Shown in pieces: positions 52,218 to 61,925 of a stretch of 64,000 nt of DNA (the first letter of the stretch is position 1; each line of letters opens with the position of its first letter). Location: the NCBI RefSeq assembly GCF_000143885.2, contig NC_018581.1:1550001-1614000 (forward strand), read 5' to 3'. The stretch is from Gordonia sp. KTR9 (GTDB lineage: Bacteria > Actinomycetota > Actinomycetes > Mycobacteriales > Mycobacteriaceae). The notes beneath the pieces are model-generated. The model did no database searches. It was not told where the DNA came from and saw nothing but the letters and a program-made list of their open reading frames with translations. The translations under genes and the position numbers were made by a program.

Positions 52218-53798
52218 TCAGCCCCAGCTCGGCAGCCAGATCTGCTGCCGCCAGAGGCCCGGCGATATCGGGGAACCGGTGAGGATCGGCCACAACCACA
52301 CGAAGTTGGCGACGACCAGACCCACGTACATCGCGACGACCATGATCGCCAGCGCCCGGCGCTCGGGCCGGGCGCGCGCTGTCGCGGCGGCCGAACGCAG
52401 GAGGTCACCGCAGCACAGCGCCAGGCCCATCACCAGGAACGGCGCGAGCACGGTCGCGTAGAAGAAGTACATCTGCCGGTCGAGGGCGAGGAACCACGGC
52501 AGGATGCCGGCGAGGTAGCCGACGAGAACCGCTGCGTACCGCCAGTCGCGGCGCACGATCCACGACCACAGCCCCCACAGCAGCATCGGCAACGCCAGCC
52601 ACCAGAGGGCGGGCGAACCGATCAGCATCTGCGCGCGCACGCATTCGCCCCCGCCGCACTGGTCGGGACCGTTCTCGAGCGCGTAGAGCATTGGCCGGAG
52701 GCTCATCGGCCACGTCCACGGCTTGGACTCCCACGGATGATGGTTTCCCGCGGAATTGGTGAGTCCCGAATGGAATTCGAGGATGCCGGATTCGTAGTAC
52801 CACAGCGATCGCCAGGCACCGGGAACCCAGGCGAACGGGCCGTCGGTACCGATCGTGTTGCCCACCTGGTAGCGGTAGACCGCCGTCTCGCTGGTGAACC
52901 ACGGGATGTAGGTCAGGAAGTAGATGACGACCGGCATCACGGCGAGACTCGCGCCGCTCGGGACGACGTCGCGCACGAGGGTGCCCACCCACGGACGCGG
53001 GACGCGATACGCGCGGCGGGCGGCCACGTCGAAACCGATCGCCAGGGCGGTGAAGAAGATGACGTAGTAGATGCCCGACCACTTGGTGCCGCAGTTCAGT
53101 CCCACCATCACACCGGCGGTGAACCGGTACCAGCGGAAGCCGAGACGGGGTCCGAAGGGACTGTCGGCGATCCGGCCCTCGAGGTAGACGCGGTACATCC
53201 GCTCCCGGACCTGGTCGCGGTCGGCGACGAGCGCGGCGAAAGTGGCCACGATGAACAGGGTCTGGAAGATGTCGAGCATGCCCATCCGGGACTGCACGAA
53301 CAGCACGCCGTCGCAGATCGCGAAGACCCCCGCGATCGCACCCACCAGCGTCGACCGCGTGAGCCGGCGCACCGCGCAGTAGATCAGCACGACGACCAGG
53401 ACGCCCGAGACGGCCGGCGCCACGCGCCATCCGAGCGGGCCGTAACCGAAGATCGCCTCGGACGCGGCCAGCATCCATTTGCCGACCGGCGGATGCACGA
53501 CCAGCCCGTACGCCGGGTTGTCCTCGATCCAGTTGCCGCCGGACAGCACCTGCCAGCCCTGCGGGACGTAGTGCTTCTCGTCGAAGACCGGTGTGCCCTT
53601 GTCGGTGGGATGGGTCAGGGCCCAGAACCGGGTGACGGTGGCCAGGAGCGCGATGACCACACCGACGACGAGTCCACGACCGCGGTCGGGGGCACCGAAC
53701 AGCGGTGCGGGCACGTCCGGGCCCAGGCGAGGTGGCGGGATCGGACGCCGTGCGCCGCCGCCGGACACCGGGGTGTCGTGCACGGCGGTGATGGTCAC
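52218..53798 (-). CDS. pmt: Protein O-mannosyltransferase (GT39)
   Basis: 526 residues from GTG 53798. Multi-span membrane enzyme with about 11 helices. The early loop PVFDEKHYVPQ (~residues 65-75) carries the acidic DE motif of PMT enzymes. A conserved HHPWESKPWTWP lies in a large extracytoplasmic loop (~355). It transfers mannose from polyprenyl-phosphomannose to exported proteins. The gene faces rsmI divergently, as I recall for Rv1002c/Rv1003. Confidence 0.9.
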   Translation of the reverse strand: MTITAVHDTPVSGGGARRPIPPPRLGPDVPAPLFGAPDRGRGLVVGVVIALLATVTRFWALTHPTDKGTPVFDEKHYVPQGWQVLSGGNWIEDNPAYGLVVHPPVGKWMLAASEAIFGYGPLGWRVAPAVSGVLVVVLIYCAVRRLTRSTLVGAIAGVFAICDGVLFVQSRMGMLDIFQTLFIVATFAALVADRDQVRERMYRVYLEGRIADSPFGPRLGFRWYRFTAGVMVGLNCGTKWSGIYYVIFFTALAIGFDVAARRAYRVPRPWVGTLVRDVVPSGASLAVMPVVIYFLTYIPWFTSETAVYRYQVGNTIGTDGPFAWVPGAWRSLWYYESGILEFHSGLTNSAGNHHPWESKPWTWPMSLRPMLYALENGPDQCGGGECVRAQMLIGSPALWWLALPMLLWGLWSWIVRRDWRYAAVLVGYLAGILPWFLALDRQMYFFYATVLAPFLVMGLALCCGDLLRSAAATARARPERRALAIMVVAMYVGLVVANFVWLWPILTGSPISPGLWRQQIWLPSWG

Positions 53799-53836
53799 CC
53801 GATCGATCCTAGTGGTCCCTCGTAAGCTGGCTGTCG

Positions 53837-54787
53837 ATGAACGCCGCCCAGTCCGACACACCCGATCTCGACGACGATGCGAACGTGCCCGACGACCCCG
53901 CCGTGATCGCCGATCCCGGTCCCGACCCCGAGCGCGCCTCGGACGGTCGAGGTCGGCTGGTCCTGGCGGCCACGCCGATGGGCCAGGTCGACGACGCCTC
54001 GCCGCGTCTGCGTGCGGCGCTGCAGACCGCGGACATCGTGGCCGCCGAGGACACCCGGCGAGCCCGTGCGCTTGCCGCGGCCCTCCAGGTCGAGATCGGT
54101 GGCCGGCTGGTCAGCTACTACGACCAGGTCGAGGCCGCCCGCACCCCGGGTCTGGTCAGCGCGATCGCCGAGGGACAGACCGTGCTGCTCATCACCGACG
54201 CCGGCATGCCCTCGGTCAGCGACCCCGGGTATCGCGTGGTGGTGGCGTGCGCCGACGCCGGACTCCCGGTCACGGCGCTGCCCGGGCCGTCGGCGGTCAC
54301 GACGGCCCTCGCGGTGTCGGCACTGCCCTCGGAGCGGTTCTGTTTCGAGGGTTTCGCCCCCCGCAAGCCCGGCGCGCGAGCCGCGTGGCTGCGCGAACTG
54401 GTCTCCCAGCCCCGGACCGCCGTGTTCTTCGAATCACCCCACCGGCTCGCCGACACGCTGAGCGCCGCGGCAGAGATCCTCGGTCCGGACCGTCGCGGCG
54501 CGGTGTGCCGCGAGATGACCAAGACCTATGAAGAGGTACGGCGCGGCGGATTGGCCGAACTCGCGGAGTGGGCGGGCACCGGCGTACGCGGCGAGATCAC
54601 CGTCGTGATCGCGGGAGCCGTCGCCGCCGAACCCGACATCGACGACCTCGCTGACCAGGCCGAAGAACTCGTGGCCGGCGGCATGCGACTCAAGGACGCG
54701 TGCGCGGAGGTCACGCAGGGTTCCGGTGCCTCTCGACGCGACGTCTACCAACAGGTGCTCGAAAGACGTCGAGCTGATCCGGGCTGA
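53837..54787 (+). CDS. rsmI: 16S rRNA (cytidine-1402-2'-O)-methyltransferase
   Basis: 316 residues. After a disordered acidic N-terminus, the tetrapyrrole methylase-like fold starts at RLVLAATPMGQVDDASPRLR, with AAEDTRRARAL, LISDAGMPSVSDPGY-type (LITDAGMPSVSDPGY) and ALPGPSAVTTALAVSALP, all RsmI hallmarks. It methylates C1402 in the 16S decoding centre. The 3' end overlaps the convergent GAF regulator gene by 77 bases. Confidence 0.93.
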   Translation: MNAAQSDTPDLDDDANVPDDPAVIADPGPDPERASDGRGRLVLAATPMGQVDDASPRLRAALQTADIVAAEDTRRARALAAALQVEIGGRLVSYYDQVEAARTPGLVSAIAEGQTVLLITDAGMPSVSDPGYRVVVACADAGLPVTALPGPSAVTTALAVSALPSERFCFEGFAPRKPGARAAWLRELVSQPRTAVFFESPHRLADTLSAAAEILGPDRRGAVCREMTKTYEEVRRGGLAELAEWAGTGVRGEITVVIAGAVAAEPDIDDLADQAEELVAGGMRLKDACAEVTQGSGASRRDVYQQVLERRRADPG

Positions 54788-55958
54788 CCCGCAGTTCCAC
54801 GCGCGGTGCGAGACGGTACGGCCGGCTCGAGACGAGCGCCCCGACCACCCGGCGCAGCCGCGACAGCTCGGCGCGCACACTCACGGTGTGCCCGTCGTCG
54901 CCGAAGAGCAACTGGCTCAATCGCTGTGAGGTGAGGCCCTGCTCGCCGGCATCGGCGAGGAGCAACAGGATCTGGGCATGCCGACGGGTGAGCACGGTGC
55001 GCCACGGCTCGCCGTCGCCGGTGACCGTAACGGTCGGTTCTCCGTCGAGGGAGAGCTCGGCCAGGACCGGGCCGGATGGGCCGGCCGGACGCACCAGCCA
55101 GCCCTGGCCGAGGCGCTCGACCACACAGATGCCCAGACCCGCCACGAACTGACGCATGTTGTCCGTCGGCGCGGCGACGCGGACGGGCGGCGTGCAGCCG
55201 CGCCCCTCGGCCACCCACCCGTCGTCGTCGATGAGCAATCCCGGCCCGTGCAGGCCGGCGAGCTGGGCCTGACCGGCGAATCGCAGGTCGGCGAGCTCGC
55301 GCTGATGGGTGAGGGTGATCTCGTGTTCGCCGAGGGCGGCCAGTGCGGAGGTGAAGGCCGAGGCCGCGGGCTGCATCTCCATCGCAGGTCCGGCCAGGCC
55401 CGCGATGGCGATCATGTCGCCGGTGCGGTGGTCGTGCACCGGCACGGCGGTGCAGAACAGTCCGTGCAGTGAGCTGTAGTAGTGCTCGGCCCCGAACAGC
55501 CGTGTCGGGCGCTGCAGGCGAACCGCGAGGCCCACCGCCGTGGTCGCCGTGGAGTCCTCGTCCCACCGGCTGCCCTCGACGAGCTCGAGCCGGTCGGCCT
55601 CCGGGAGCACCGAGGCCGAACCGCCACGCCACAGCAGCACGCCGTCGGCGTCGAACACGCCCAAGGTCATCGACGCGTCGTCCGCGGACTGGGCGAACAG
55701 ACGCTGGAGTGGTTGCACCGCGTCGCGCAGTGGGTGCGTGGCGCGGCGGGTCTCGAGTTCGTCGTCCGAGATGTGACCCGGGTTGTGCGCGTCGACGGTG
55801 GAGCGGTGCCGGCCCGACCGGACACGACCCCACGATTCGACGACATCCCCCGGCACGTCGGAGCGTGGCGTGCCGCCCGACATGAAGGCATCGTGGTCAC
55901 GGCGCAGATCACGATCGAGCACCGTGAGATCGGTGGACGACCGGATGGGCACAGTCAT
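54711..55958 (-). CDS. GAF-domain regulator with C-terminal winged helix
   Basis: 415 residues from ATG 55958 (TTG at 55976 is possible). The N-terminal part is helical, with a GAF-like sensor (~residues 85-230; LGVFDADGVLLWRGG, FCTAVPVHDHRTGDMIAIAG). The last ~90 residues form a winged helix (RHAQILLLLADAGEQGLTSQ, LSQLLFGDDG.. TVSVRAELSRLRR). This architecture occurs in actinobacterial regulators that resemble the sensor half of AcoR. Its target is unknown; pabB lies upstream on the same strand. The 3' end overlaps rsmI. Confidence 0.75.
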   Translation of the reverse strand: MTVPIRSSTDLTVLDRDLRRDHDAFMSGGTPRSDVPGDVVESWGRVRSGRHRSTVDAHNPGHISDDELETRRATHPLRDAVQPLQRLFAQSADDASMTLGVFDADGVLLWRGGSASVLPEADRLELVEGSRWDEDSTATTAVGLAVRLQRPTRLFGAEHYYSSLHGLFCTAVPVHDHRTGDMIAIAGLAGPAMEMQPAASAFTSALAALGEHEITLTHQRELADLRFAGQAQLAGLHGPGLLIDDDGWVAEGRGCTPPVRVAAPTDNMRQFVAGLGICVVERLGQGWLVRPAGPSGPVLAELSLDGEPTVTVTGDGEPWRTVLTRRHAQILLLLADAGEQGLTSQRLSQLLFGDDGHTVSVRAELSRLRRVVGALVSSRPYRLAPRVELRVSPDQLDVFRAPVGRRRVERHRNPA

Positions 55959-55988
55959 GTGCGGAATCGTACCCAAAGCGGCCGCCGA

Positions 55989-57215
55989 TCATGCCCAACC
56001 GCGCGGCCTCACGATGCTCGAGGCCTTGTCGAGGCATTCCTGCCATTCCCGGGCGGGGTCGGAATCGATGGTGATCCCACCGCCGACGCCGAGGGCGAGG
56101 GTCCCGTCGGGGGTGATCTCAACGGTCCGGATGGCGACGTTCAGGTCGAGCGCGCGGTCGGGGCCGGCCATGCCGATCGCCCCGCAGTACACGCCGCGCG
56201 CGTCTGCCTCCCAGCCGTCGATCAGCTCCATCGCCCGCAGCTTCGGAGTGCCGGTGACCGACGCCGGGGGGAACGTCGCCGCGAGGACGGCGTCGTTGCC
56301 CGTGCCCGGTGCCAGGATCGCCTCCACGCGCGACACGAGGTGCCAGACACCGGGCGCGGGCACCACCGTCAGGAGCTCGGGGACGCGCACGCTGCCGGTC
56401 ACCGCGATGCGTCCCAGATCGTTGCGCACCAGGTCGACGATCATGATGTTCTCGGCGATGTCCTTGGCGGAGGCGGCCAGCGCATCGGGGTCGGCGGAGG
56501 CCGGCAGGGTGCCCTTGATCGGCGACGACGAGATGATGTTGCCGGTCCGGCGCAGGTAGGTCTCCGGTGAGAGGCTCGCCACCGACCCCCAATCTCCCTG
56601 CAGGAAAGCGGCTTTCACCGGCGCGGTGGCTCCGGCGAGATCAGTGAAGTAGTCGACCGGGCGGCCGGTCAGTGTCCCGGTGAAGCGGGTGCACACGCAT
56701 GCCTGGTACACCTCGCCCGCGCGGATCGCCTCGAGGCACTCCGCGATGGCGTCCAGGTGCGGAACACGTTGCGGGGGATGCCATTGCGCCGTCGGGACGG
56801 TGTCGGTCCGACGATGAGTGACAGAGGTGCGAGCCGCCCCTGCGGCGTGCACCACCGCCTCCGCCCAGTCGGGTACACCGGTACCGGCGCAGCTCCAGCG
56901 ACCGTCGCGGAGTACGAGCACGCCATCGGTGTGCCCGCCGACATTCGGTGGCAGCGACGCGTCGTGCGGCCGCACCGGGAAACCGAGGTAGCCGAACCAG
57001 AATCGATCGGGGTCATCCGGCGGGAGACAGCCGGGCGTCAGTTCGATCGAGGGCGCGATGACGGCGTCGGCGTCGTACCAGTCACCGATCAGCGCGGCGG
57101 GCGGCGGCAGCCGACGCGCGGCAGTCTCGGCGTGCAGGGCGCGCAGCACGTCGAGCGCCGGTGCTGCCGCGCTCGGGCCGAGCGAGCCAGACCCCACCCC
57201 GTCCGACGAGATCAT
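55989..57215 (-). CDS. pabB: Aminodeoxychorismate synthase component I
   Basis: 408 residues. Chorismate-binding fold with EVYQACVCTRF (~165), SSSPIKGTLP (~245), AENIMIVDLVRNDLGR (~275), and PPASVTGTPKLRAMELIDG. The terminal GGGITIDSDPAREWQECLDK is typical. It makes 4-amino-4-deoxychorismate for folate. The glutaminase subunit is not adjacent. It is 15 bases downstream of metG and probably in its operon. Confidence 0.92.
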   Translation of the reverse strand: MISSDGVGSGSLGPSAAAPALDVLRALHAETAARRLPPPAALIGDWYDADAVIAPSIELTPGCLPPDDPDRFWFGYLGFPVRPHDASLPPNVGGHTDGVLVLRDGRWSCAGTGVPDWAEAVVHAAGAARTSVTHRRTDTVPTAQWHPPQRVPHLDAIAECLEAIRAGEVYQACVCTRFTGTLTGRPVDYFTDLAGATAPVKAAFLQGDWGSVASLSPETYLRRTGNIISSSPIKGTLPASADPDALAASAKDIAENIMIVDLVRNDLGRIAVTGSVRVPELLTVVPAPGVWHLVSRVEAILAPGTGNDAVLAATFPPASVTGTPKLRAMELIDGWEADARGVYCGAIGMAGPDRALDLNVAIRTVEITPDGTLALGVGGGITIDSDPAREWQECLDKASSIVRPRGWA

Positions 57216-57230
57216 GCTCGGAGTGCGGGA

Positions 57231-58805
57231 TCAGTTCTCGTACCGAGGGAACACCGGAGACGGCTTCGGCAGCGCGGTGCCGGGCTCCAGGCGGGTGCCC
57301 ACGGCGGTGAATCGACGGTCCTCGCCGACGACGAGGAGGTCGAGGATCTTGCCGGACGACTCCGGCATGACCGGCTGGCTCAGGAGTGCGACGATGCGCA
57401 CGACCTCGGCGCAGACGTAGAGCACCGTGCCGGTGCGCTCGAGATCGGCCTTCGCCAGTTTCCACGGTTCCTGCGCGGAGATGTACCGGTTGGTCTCGGC
57501 CAGCGTCGACCACAGGGCCTCGAGTGCCAGGTGGATCGCCTGGTTGTCGATGTGGGTTCGCACGGTGTCGAGCAGCGAGTCGGCACGCGCCAGCAGCGCG
57601 GCGTCGGTCTCGGTGAGCTCGCCCGGCGCCGGCAGGGTGCCGTCGAAGTACTTGCCGACCATCGACAGCGTGCGCTGGGTCAGATTGCCGAACTCGTTGG
57701 CGAGGTCGGCGTTGATGCGGGACACGATCGCCTCGGCGGAATACGAACCGTCCTGACCGTAGGACACCTCGCGGAGGAAGAAGTAGCGCACCGGATCGAG
57801 GCCGAACTCGTCGATGAGGTTCTCCGGGTCGACGACGTTGCCGACCGATTTGCTCATCTTCTCGCCCTTGTTGAACAGGAATCCGTGCGCGAAGACCCGC
57901 TCGGGCAGGTCGATACCCGCGCTCATGAGGAAGGCAGGCCAGTACACGCAGTGGAACCGGATGATGTCCTTGCCGATGATGTGCAGGTCGGCGGGCCAGT
58001 AGCGGGCGAACGTCTCCGGGTCGTCGACGAACCCGACGCCGGTGAGGTAGTTGGTGAGCGCGTCGACCCACACGTACATGACGTGTTCGGGATGGTCGGG
58101 GACCGGCACGCCCCAGTCGAAGGTGGTGCGCGACACCGACAGGTCGGTCAGGCCGCCCTTGACGAAGCTGATGACCTCGTTGCGCCGGACGTCGGGGCCG
58201 ATGAAGTCGGGTCGCGACTCGTACAGCTCGAGCAGTTTGTCCTGGTAGGCGGAAAGCCGGAAGAAGTAGGTCTCCTCCTCGGTCCAGGTCAGCACGTGCC
58301 CGGTGTCGGCGGCCACCCGGTCGCCGGCCTCGTTGAGCTCGGTGTCGCCCTCGCCGTAGAAGGTCTCGTCGCGGACGTCGTACCAGCCGGAGTACTTGTC
58401 GAGGTAGATGTCGCCGCGGTCGCTCATGCGCCGCCAGATCTCTTCCGATGCCCGCTTGTGGTCCTCGTCTGAGGTCCGGATGAAGCGATCGAAGCTGGAC
58501 CCCAGCCGCTCCTGCAGCGCCTGGAACCGGTCGGAGTTCCGGTTGGCGAGCTCTGCGGTGGGGATGCCCTCGGCGTTCGCGGTCTGCTGCATCTTCTGCC
58601 CGTGGACGTCGGTGCCGGTCAGGAACCGGACGTCGAAGCCGTCGAGTCGCTTGAACCGTGCCAGGGCGTCGGCCGAGATGTACTCGTAGGCGTGCCCGAT
58701 GTGCGGAGCGCCGTTGGGGTAGGCGATCGCGGTGGTGATGTAGTACGGGCGTCCGCCGCCGTGGGAGGTACCGGACGGATCAGGGCTGGTCAGATCGGGT
58801 GCCAT
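57231..58805 (-). CDS. metG: Methionyl-tRNA synthetase
   Basis: 524 residues from ATG 58805 (the frame opens at 58841). Class I synthetase signatures HIGH (~residues 35-38) and KMSKS (~300) are present. There is no zinc-knuckle with four Cys, so this is the shorter MetG2-type found in actinobacteria. The C-terminal helical anticodon domain ends at PVFPRYEN. It is followed closely by pabB. Confidence 0.95.
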   Translation of the reverse strand: MAPDLTSPDPSGTSHGGGRPYYITTAIAYPNGAPHIGHAYEYISADALARFKRLDGFDVRFLTGTDVHGQKMQQTANAEGIPTAELANRNSDRFQALQERLGSSFDRFIRTSDEDHKRASEEIWRRMSDRGDIYLDKYSGWYDVRDETFYGEGDTELNEAGDRVAADTGHVLTWTEEETYFFRLSAYQDKLLELYESRPDFIGPDVRRNEVISFVKGGLTDLSVSRTTFDWGVPVPDHPEHVMYVWVDALTNYLTGVGFVDDPETFARYWPADLHIIGKDIIRFHCVYWPAFLMSAGIDLPERVFAHGFLFNKGEKMSKSVGNVVDPENLIDEFGLDPVRYFFLREVSYGQDGSYSAEAIVSRINADLANEFGNLTQRTLSMVGKYFDGTLPAPGELTETDAALLARADSLLDTVRTHIDNQAIHLALEALWSTLAETNRYISAQEPWKLAKADLERTGTVLYVCAEVVRIVALLSQPVMPESSGKILDLLVVGEDRRFTAVGTRLEPGTALPKPSPVFPRYEN

Positions 58806-59400
58806 AGTGCCCAACAGACTACCGATCGGTGGAGACGACACCCAATTGCGGTCCGCACGATTCCTGACCGGCCCTGGTCGATCTTGCGGGTGCGCACAGT
58901 CTGGTCACCATCGACGACGAGGGCCGCGCCTCCGCCCTCGAGGGCGTTCGGAGGGGCAGCGATGGGAACGACACCGAACACCGCCGCGGTGAAGGCTGCG
59001 GACGACGCGCCCGGGTCGGCACCGCGCGTACAGCTAGGGGACCAATGCGCTGACCGACCTCGGACCCGTGCTGCGTCCGATCCTGCAGCCGGGTGCGTTG
59101 CCGGATACCGCGCCGGGTACGTCGCCCGCTACGTCGCCGATGAGTCGACGAATGCGGTGAGCCATGCGGCGTCCGAGGTGCCCGGCCTCTGCATCGGCGT
59201 CGTTGCGGCCCACACCAGGGGAGATTCCGCGCTGGGGGGAGATCCCGCGAGAATGGGCCGCAACGAGCGCCACTGCGCCGCGCTCTCACACTGTGGAGTT
59301 GTCAAAGAACTGTTGTGACGATCGGGTCGCCGGGTTTCTGCGTACGGGTACGTCGTCGTCTCACTCGGAATGCGAGTCCGACAGCTCGGGCTTGAGCGAC
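58806..59400. other. Gene-free stretch of 595 bases upstream of metG
   Basis: No frame here has convincing coding character on either strand. It must contain the metG promoter. A 39-codon open stretch near 59045-59160 (LTDLGPVLRPILQPGALPD) has no start codon, so it may be a gene remnant. In M. tuberculosis metG is followed by tatD and rpfB on the other strand, as I recall. Here that position is occupied by an HNH gene. Confidence 0.5.
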
Positions 59401-60738
59401 CTACACAAGCACGTCGTCGAGCCGCATGGTGCGTCGGTTGTAGGCGGGCCGTGGCCGGCGGTCGGGCTCGATGTCTACAGGCGGGATCAGCCAGGGGTGG
59501 CGGTCGTGGCCCATGATCACTTGCCAACCGTGGTGATGTACCTGGGTGTGACAGCGTTGGCAGAGCAGGCATCCGTTGTCGAGGTCGGTGGGGCCGCCGT
59601 CCACCCACGGCACGATGTGATGCACCTGCGTATGTGCCGCGGGTGCACCGCATTTGACGCAGCACAGGTCGCGGACCGTGATGGCCCTTCGTAAGTGAGA
59701 CGGGAAGAGTCGTCTGCTGGTCCCCATCTGTAACGGCACTCCTTCTCGGTCCAGCACGATCTCGCCCACGATGGCGTCGCACGAGAGTCGTCTCGCGGTG
59801 GCCTGTGACACCGAACCGACCCAGGGCAGTCTCGCCGGCTCCTTCGCATCGGCCGGGATCGTGACCAGTAGTTGGGTTCTGGGTGTGCCGCTGGTGTCGA
59901 GGGTCGCGCCGATCGCCGCCTGATCCAGCAACAATTCGAAGCCGTCCGCCCACCGTTGTTCGCGCGTACGCCGATCCTCACTGCCGTCGGGCTCGGGTCG
60001 CGGGCAGGATCGCTCGTCGATCATGGACAGGAACTTCTCACCGATCACAGCTGTGACGTCGGCCTTGATCTCCACGCGACCGTCGTCGGTGATGTGCGAG
60101 TTCACCGCGTTCAGGGAGGAGTCCTCGGCACCGGGGATGGCGTCGTCGGCGGTGACCTGGATGCGGTGGGAGATGGTGCGTGCGTGGTCGGCGATCTCGG
60201 TGGGGGTGGCACCCGAGAATGCCCGCGCCAGTAGTTCGGACTCGTAGCGCTCTCGATCGTCATCGGAAAGATCTGTCGGGGTTCGCTTCTCGATGATGGT
60301 CATGCCACGGACAACGGCGTCGACGCATTCGGTCGCCAGATACCCGTCAGCGGCGCATGCGCCGAGCTTCGGCAATGAGTCGATGCCCGCCCCGATTCGC
60401 ACGCTGCGGTGAGCGACCGCCGGCGCGAAACCCATCTCGATCAGCACCCCGCGCGTGGTCGACCCCACCTTGTCGGCCGCGCCGGTCGCATCGAAAGCTG
60501 CTGCGTGCACGGCGATCTGATGGCCTACCGCGTTGTACAGGAACCGGAGCTCGTCCAGTCGGTCGAGAATGCCCCGACCGGTCGGGTCGATCGGTGGTCC
60601 GAGTGCGATGACGACGTCGCGCATCTGGGGGAGCGAGGGCATGCCACCAAGGTAGTCGACAATTCGTTCGAAGGCGAGCGATTTCCACATCCAATAGTGC
60701 CCAATTGAATTACGCGGCAACGTAATTAACTTGTGCAC
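59401..60738 (-). CDS. HNH endonuclease with DUF222 (13E12-repeat type)
   Basis: 445 residues from ATG 60738 (ATG 60690 is possible). The N-terminal ~300 residues match DUF222, the 13E12 repeat family of mycobacteria. The C-terminal HNH nuclease has CCVKCGAPAAHTQVHHIVPW and NGCLLCQRCHTQVHHHGW, with zinc-ligand Cys and catalytic His. Family members are widespread, probably mobile, and of unknown role. It stands alone between metG and the MerR/HEAT pair, as expected for an insertion. Confidence 0.85.
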   Translation of the reverse strand: MHKLITLPRNSIGHYWMWKSLAFERIVDYLGGMPSLPQMRDVVIALGPPIDPTGRGILDRLDELRFLYNAVGHQIAVHAAAFDATGAADKVGSTTRGVLIEMGFAPAVAHRSVRIGAGIDSLPKLGACAADGYLATECVDAVVRGMTIIEKRTPTDLSDDDRERYESELLARAFSGATPTEIADHARTISHRIQVTADDAIPGAEDSSLNAVNSHITDDGRVEIKADVTAVIGEKFLSMIDERSCPRPEPDGSEDRRTREQRWADGFELLLDQAAIGATLDTSGTPRTQLLVTIPADAKEPARLPWVGSVSQATARRLSCDAIVGEIVLDREGVPLQMGTSRRLFPSHLRRAITVRDLCCVKCGAPAAHTQVHHIVPWVDGGPTDLDNGCLLCQRCHTQVHHHGWQVIMGHDRHPWLIPPVDIEPDRRPRPAYNRRTMRLDDVLV

Positions 60739-60760
60739 CCTCAGTGAGCGGCAGTACCGC

Positions 60761-60800
60761 CAGTGAACTGCAGTGAACTGCAGTGAACCGAGGTGAACAG
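60761..60800. repeat. Four 10-base tandem repeats upstream of the HNH gene
   Basis: CAGTGAACTG, CAGTGAACTG, CAGTGAACCG and AGGTGAACAG run head to tail with helical phasing. They are 23 bases upstream of the HNH start codon, in an AT-richer gap. They may be operator sites or a recombination scar. Confidence 0.6.
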
Positions 60801-60929
60801 AAGTCTCATGAGTCCCAACGTTTCACGTCGAGTGAGAATCGACGGCGACATCACCGCATTGCTGGGCGTTGTTCCGGATCGGCGGACCGCGCCATAGTGG
60901 CTCTGCCGCAACGGATTCAGAGAAGTCGA

Positions 60930-61925
60930 TCAGTCCCCGGGCCGCTGATCCAGGATCACGATCGCTGTTCGCGCCACCATGCTGTCGGCGTCACCGATGA
61001 ACGATTGCAGCGCCGAAGTCGCTGCGGTGCCGGGTATCTCGGCCAGCGCCTGCACCAGTCGGGATCGCACGGCCGCATCCGGGTCGGCCCCCAGGCGGTC
61101 GACGAGCAGGTCGACGATCCGCTCGCGGTGGGCTTCGTGGCCGGCGAGGATCTCGGCGGCCTCGACATCGCGGTCGCCGGCGGCGATGAGCTCGACGAGT
61201 CCGTCGACCGCCGCGTCGACGCCGCGCCGCCCGAGCGTCAGGGCGGCCACGCGCCGGACCACGGTGTCGGGATCGTCGAGCAGGCTGTGCAACACCGCGT
61301 CGATCTCATCGTTCTCCGCGAGTGCCGCCAGCGCGGTGACCGCGCGACGCCGGATCATCGGGTCAGGATCCGCCGCTCCCGCGGAGAGCTGGTCGATGCC
61401 GCCCGGTCTCTGCGCGAGCGCCCACCGAAGCGCACCGGCGACGTTGGGATCGCTCTCGGCCAGCAGCGCGTCGGCCAGGGACTCCCCGGACACGCCCACC
61501 TCGCCGGCGAGCAGCGCGGCCCGCTGGCGAAGGGCCGCGTGTTCGGACTGGACCGCTCGGAGCAGACCGATCACGTCGAGTACCGACGTCCACTCGGTGG
61601 GACCCGTCACCGCGACGCGCTGCAGCCGCTCCAGGAGCCGCGTGTCCGCGGCGATCCGCGCGCGGGTGTCGTCGATGAGCCGGTCCATCAGCGAACCGGG
61701 TTCGAAGTCCGGATCGTCGAGCGCGCGACCGACCTCGCGCAGCGAGAGTCCGAGCGATCGGAGACTCTCGACGTGCATGAGCCGCTCGAGATCCGCTGCG
61801 GCGTACTCCCGGTAGCCGCCCGACGTCCGGCCGGTGGGCCGCACGAGTCCGAGCGAGTCGTAGTGGCGCAGCATCCGGCTGCTCAAGCCGGTGTGCTGCG
61901 CCACCTCGCCGATCAGCACCGTCAC
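60930..61925 (-). CDS. MerR-family regulator fused to HEAT repeats
   Basis: 331 residues from GTG 61925, which overlaps the stop of the upstream gene (GTGA). N-terminal MerR helix-turn-helix (IGEVAQHTGLSSRMLRHYDS), effector coiled coil to ~residue 110, then helical HEAT-type repeats (DPMIRRRAVTALAALAEND, DPDTVVRRVAALTLGRRG, DPDAAVRSRLVQALAEIPG). MerR/HEAT fusions occur in actinobacteria, with unknown ligands. Together with the HEAT gene upstream it likely regulates its own promoter at 62669. Confidence 0.85.
   Translation of the reverse strand: MTVLIGEVAQHTGLSSRMLRHYDSLGLVRPTGRTSGGYREYAAADLERLMHVESLRSLGLSLREVGRALDDPDFEPGSLMDRLIDDTRARIAADTRLLERLQRVAVTGPTEWTSVLDVIGLLRAVQSEHAALRQRAALLAGEVGVSGESLADALLAESDPNVAGALRWALAQRPGGIDQLSAGAADPDPMIRRRAVTALAALAENDEIDAVLHSLLDDPDTVVRRVAALTLGRRGVDAAVDGLVELIAAGDRDVEAAEILAGHEAHRERIVDLLVDRLGADPDAAVRSRLVQALAEIPGTAATSALQSFIGDADSMVARTAIVILDQRPGD

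Noticed and set aside
58602..59318. Rightward frame crossing the metG start and the following gap
   Set aside because: It begins inside metG on the other strand and has no recognisable domain or ribosome site.
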